From Actinomycetota bacterium (lineage in GTDB: Bacteria; Actinomycetota; Actinomycetes; S36-B12): a stretch of DNA of 6,142 bases. The stretch is from assembly GCA_009700485.1 (NCBI GenBank), contig WLLZ01000101.1, positions 1-6,142 on the forward strand, read 5' to 3'. Below, in pieces: positions 4,458 through 6,142 of this stretch. The notes below the pieces were generated by a model. It saw only the letters and a program-made list of their open reading frames with translations, was not told the origin of the DNA and did no database searches. The stretch's first letter is position 1. The number at the start of each line of letters is the position of its first letter. The position numbers and the translations under genes are program-made.

Positions 4458-6142
4458 TTAGTACTCGCAAACAGCCAAGAGCGCTGATACTGCGTCGGCG
4501 ATGGCAATATCGGTGCGCTCACCCGTGCGACGATCCTTTACCTCAATGAATCCCTCGACTAGGCGTTTACCAACTACCACGATCGTGGGCACCCCGATGA
4601 GTTCAGAATCATTGAACTTCACCCCGGGGGAAACGGCGCGACGATCGTCATAAAGCACCCGAACTCCAGCAGCCTCAAGTTGGCCTCCCAGTAACTCGGC
4701 TGCCTCAAATGGGGCGTCGTCCTTGCCCGTGGCAATTAGGTGAATATCAGCCGGGGCGACCTCGCGTGGCCAAATTAGGCCTTTTTCATCATGTGATTGT
4801 TCGGCGACCGCCGCAACTGCACGTGAAACGCCGATGCCATAGGAGCCCATGGTGACGGTCACTAACTCACCCTTTTCGTCGAGCACTTTAAGGCCCAGAG
4901 CCTGCGCGTATTTGCGCCCAAGTTGGAAAATGTGGCCGATTTCAATACCTCGGGCAATCTCTAGGCCCTGCCCGCACTTTGGGCAACTATCGCCTTCGAG
5001 TACTTCGGCGACCTCGATAACACCATCGGCGGTGAAGTCACGCCCGGCAACTAGGTCATATACATGTGACCCACTCACGTCAGCACCGGTGATCCATCTC
5101 GTGCCTGTTACCACCCTCGGGTCGACTAAGTACTTGATGCCGGATGAATTTGCAGTGCCTAAGGCTCCCGGACCGATATAGCCCTTCATCAATGTCGGGT
5201 ACTTCATGAAATCAGGCTCTTCAAAAGGTCGCGGTACTGAAGGTTGCAACACCGCCTCAAGGCGTTTCATGTCAACTTCGCGATCACCGGGCAGACCAAC
5301 CGCGAGCGGCGTCTCACTGCCATCAGGCGCTTTGACCATGAAAACAATGTTCTTCAAAGTGTCAGCTGCCGTCCATGCTCGATCGCTGCGAACCAAGTCA
5401 CTTCGCTCATTCGAGTGGTCGACTAAAGCAGCAATCGTGGGGGTGTTTGGTGTTTGCTCTGCATGTGGAGCCGGCACGAGCGCGTGATCGAGGGCAGCGG
5501 GTGCGGGCGTGATAACCGCCTCAACGTTGGCCGCATAATCACACGTGGAACAGCGAACAAATGTATCTTCACCTACTTCGGTCGGCGCTAAGAATTCTTC
5601 GCTAGCTGACCCGCCCATGGCTCCTGACATTGCTGACACGATGACAAATTCAAGACCAAGGCGAGTGAAAGTATCTACATAAGCATCACGATGCCGTTGG
5701 TATGAGCGCTCAAGGCCCGCATCGTCAATATCGAATGAATAAGAATCCTTCATCACGAACTCACGGCCGCGCAAAATACCGGCTCGGGGGCGAGCTTCGT
5801 CACGAAACTTCGTCTGGATCTGATAAATAGTAAGCGGCAGATCCTTGTACGAGGAGTACTCCCCCTTGACAAGCAAGGTGAACATCTCTTCATGGGTTGG
5901 CCCCAGTAGGTAATCTCCACCTCGCCGATCTTGTAACCGGAACAAGGTATCGCCGTACTCGGTCCAGCGGCCGGTGAGCTCATATGGTTCACGCGGAAGC
6001 AGGGAAGGAAAGTGCACCTCTTGGAAGCCAGCGCGATTCATTTCGTCACGAACGATGTTCTCAATATTGCGGTAGACCAAATACCCAAGGGGTAACCAAG
6101 AGAAAACCCCAGGGGCAACTCTGCGAACATATCCAGCGCGCA
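4458..6142 (-). CDS. proS: Prolyl-tRNA synthetase, bacterial type (5' end outside window)
   Basis: Class II aminoacyl-tRNA synthetase that charges tRNA-Pro with proline. 560 residues are visible. The frame stays open to the right edge: bases 6081-6140 encode RAGYVRRVAPGVFSWLPLGY, the conserved region around motif 1, so the gene does not start at the TTG at 6080 and perhaps 20-35 residues are missing. In visible numbering, motif 2 contains FRDEARPR at about 112-119 followed by GREFVMKDSYSFD. The INS (YbaK-like) editing domain lies about 200-380. It is bracketed by two Cys pairs, CSTC at 197-200 and CPKC at 386-389, which are common in bacterial ProRS and may bind metal. Motif 3 is GSYGIGVSR at about 432-440. 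The anticodon-binding domain fills the C-terminus and ends in CEY. This is the bacterial-type enzyme with the editing insertion. The stop TAA (4460-4458) abuts the HAD start. Confidence 0.98.
   Translation of the reverse strand, partial: RAGYVRRVAPGVFSWLPLGYLVYRNIENIVRDEMNRAGFQEVHFPSLLPREPYELTGRWTEYGDTLFRLQDRRGGDYLLGPTHEEMFTLLVKGEYSSYKDLPLTIYQIQTKFRDEARPRAGILRGREFVMKDSYSFDIDDAGLERSYQRHRDAYVDTFTRLGLEFVIVSAMSGAMGGSASEEFLAPTEVGEDTFVRCSTCDYAANVEAVITPAPAALDHALVPAPHAEQTPNTPTIAALVDHSNERSDLVRSDRAWTAADTLKNIVFMVKAPDGSETPLAVGLPGDREVDMKRLEAVLQPSVPRPFEEPDFMKYPTLMKGYIGPGALGTANSSGIKYLVDPRVVTGTRWITGADVSGSHVYDLVAGRDFTADGVIEVAEVLEGDSCPKCGQGLEIARGIEIGHIFQLGRKYAQALGLKVLDEKGELVTVTMGSYGIGVSRAVAAVAEQSHDEKGLIWPREVAPADIHLIATGKDDAPFEAAELLGGQLEAAGVRVLYDDRRAVSPGVKFNDSELIGVPTIVVVGKRLVEGFIEVKDRRTGERTDIAIADAVSALLAVCEY

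Noticed and set aside
6078..6080. TTG start for proS at 6080
   Set aside because: The same frame continues to the window edge and encodes the conserved motif 1 region (RAGYVRRVAPGVFSWLPLG), so the true start is outside the window.
1..6142. CRISPR arrays, tRNA/rRNA genes, insertion sequences, attachment sites, riboswitches
   Set aside because: No regularly spaced repeats, tRNA-like cloverleaf, transposase motifs or terminal inverted repeats were found on reading; almost every base is in a recognised coding sequence.

Overview
This window looks like chromosomal DNA from an Actinomycetota bacterium. It carries the translation/transcription cluster rimP-nusA-ylxR-infB on the minus strand, with a pair of ferritin-like (DUF4439-type) genes diverging from rimP and a prolyl-tRNA synthetase gene further on. 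From memory, Mycobacterium tuberculosis has the same arrangement: proS Rv2845c, Rv2844, Rv2843, rimP Rv2842c, nusA, ylxR, infB. Local GC, counted by hand on a few lines, runs from about 45% in the HAD gene to about 66% in ylxR. With very short intergenic gaps and frequent GTG/TTG starts, this suggests a compact, medium-GC actinobacterium. I cannot name the genus.

Layout. Left block (1-1889, minus strand): transcription runs right to left through rimP (ribosome maturation), nusA (transcription elongation/termination), ylxR (small RNA-binding protein) and the first 13 codons of a gene that is infB (IF-2) by position. Gaps are 9 to 26 bp, so this is probably one operon. Middle (1987-2924, plus strand): two overlapping genes (GTGA junction) encode an exported Tat/lipoprotein ferritin-like protein and a cytoplasmic-looking DUF4439 protein. 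The only intergenic region of any size is the 97 bp between rimP and this pair, and it must hold divergent promoters. Right block (2925-6142, minus strand): proS (5' end outside the window), a HAD-like hydrolase starting on the base after the proS stop, and a TauE/SafE (TSUP) membrane permease 9 bp further on. This looks like a second operon. It converges on the ferritin-like pair with no intergenic base at all.

How they fit together: rimP, nusA, ylxR and infB are core gene-expression functions, and proS supplies Pro-tRNA. The ferritin-like pair and the HAD-TSUP pair are accessory passengers of unknown physiology. No RNA gene, mobile element, CRISPR array or convincing intrinsic terminator was found. 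No stretch over 300 bp lacks a gene. The most interesting points are the paired ferritin-like proteins (one exported, one not, with unequal metal-ligand retention), the HAD protein with an atypical DWGGT nucleophile motif, and the compositional jump in ylxR. None amounts to a demonstrably new system.
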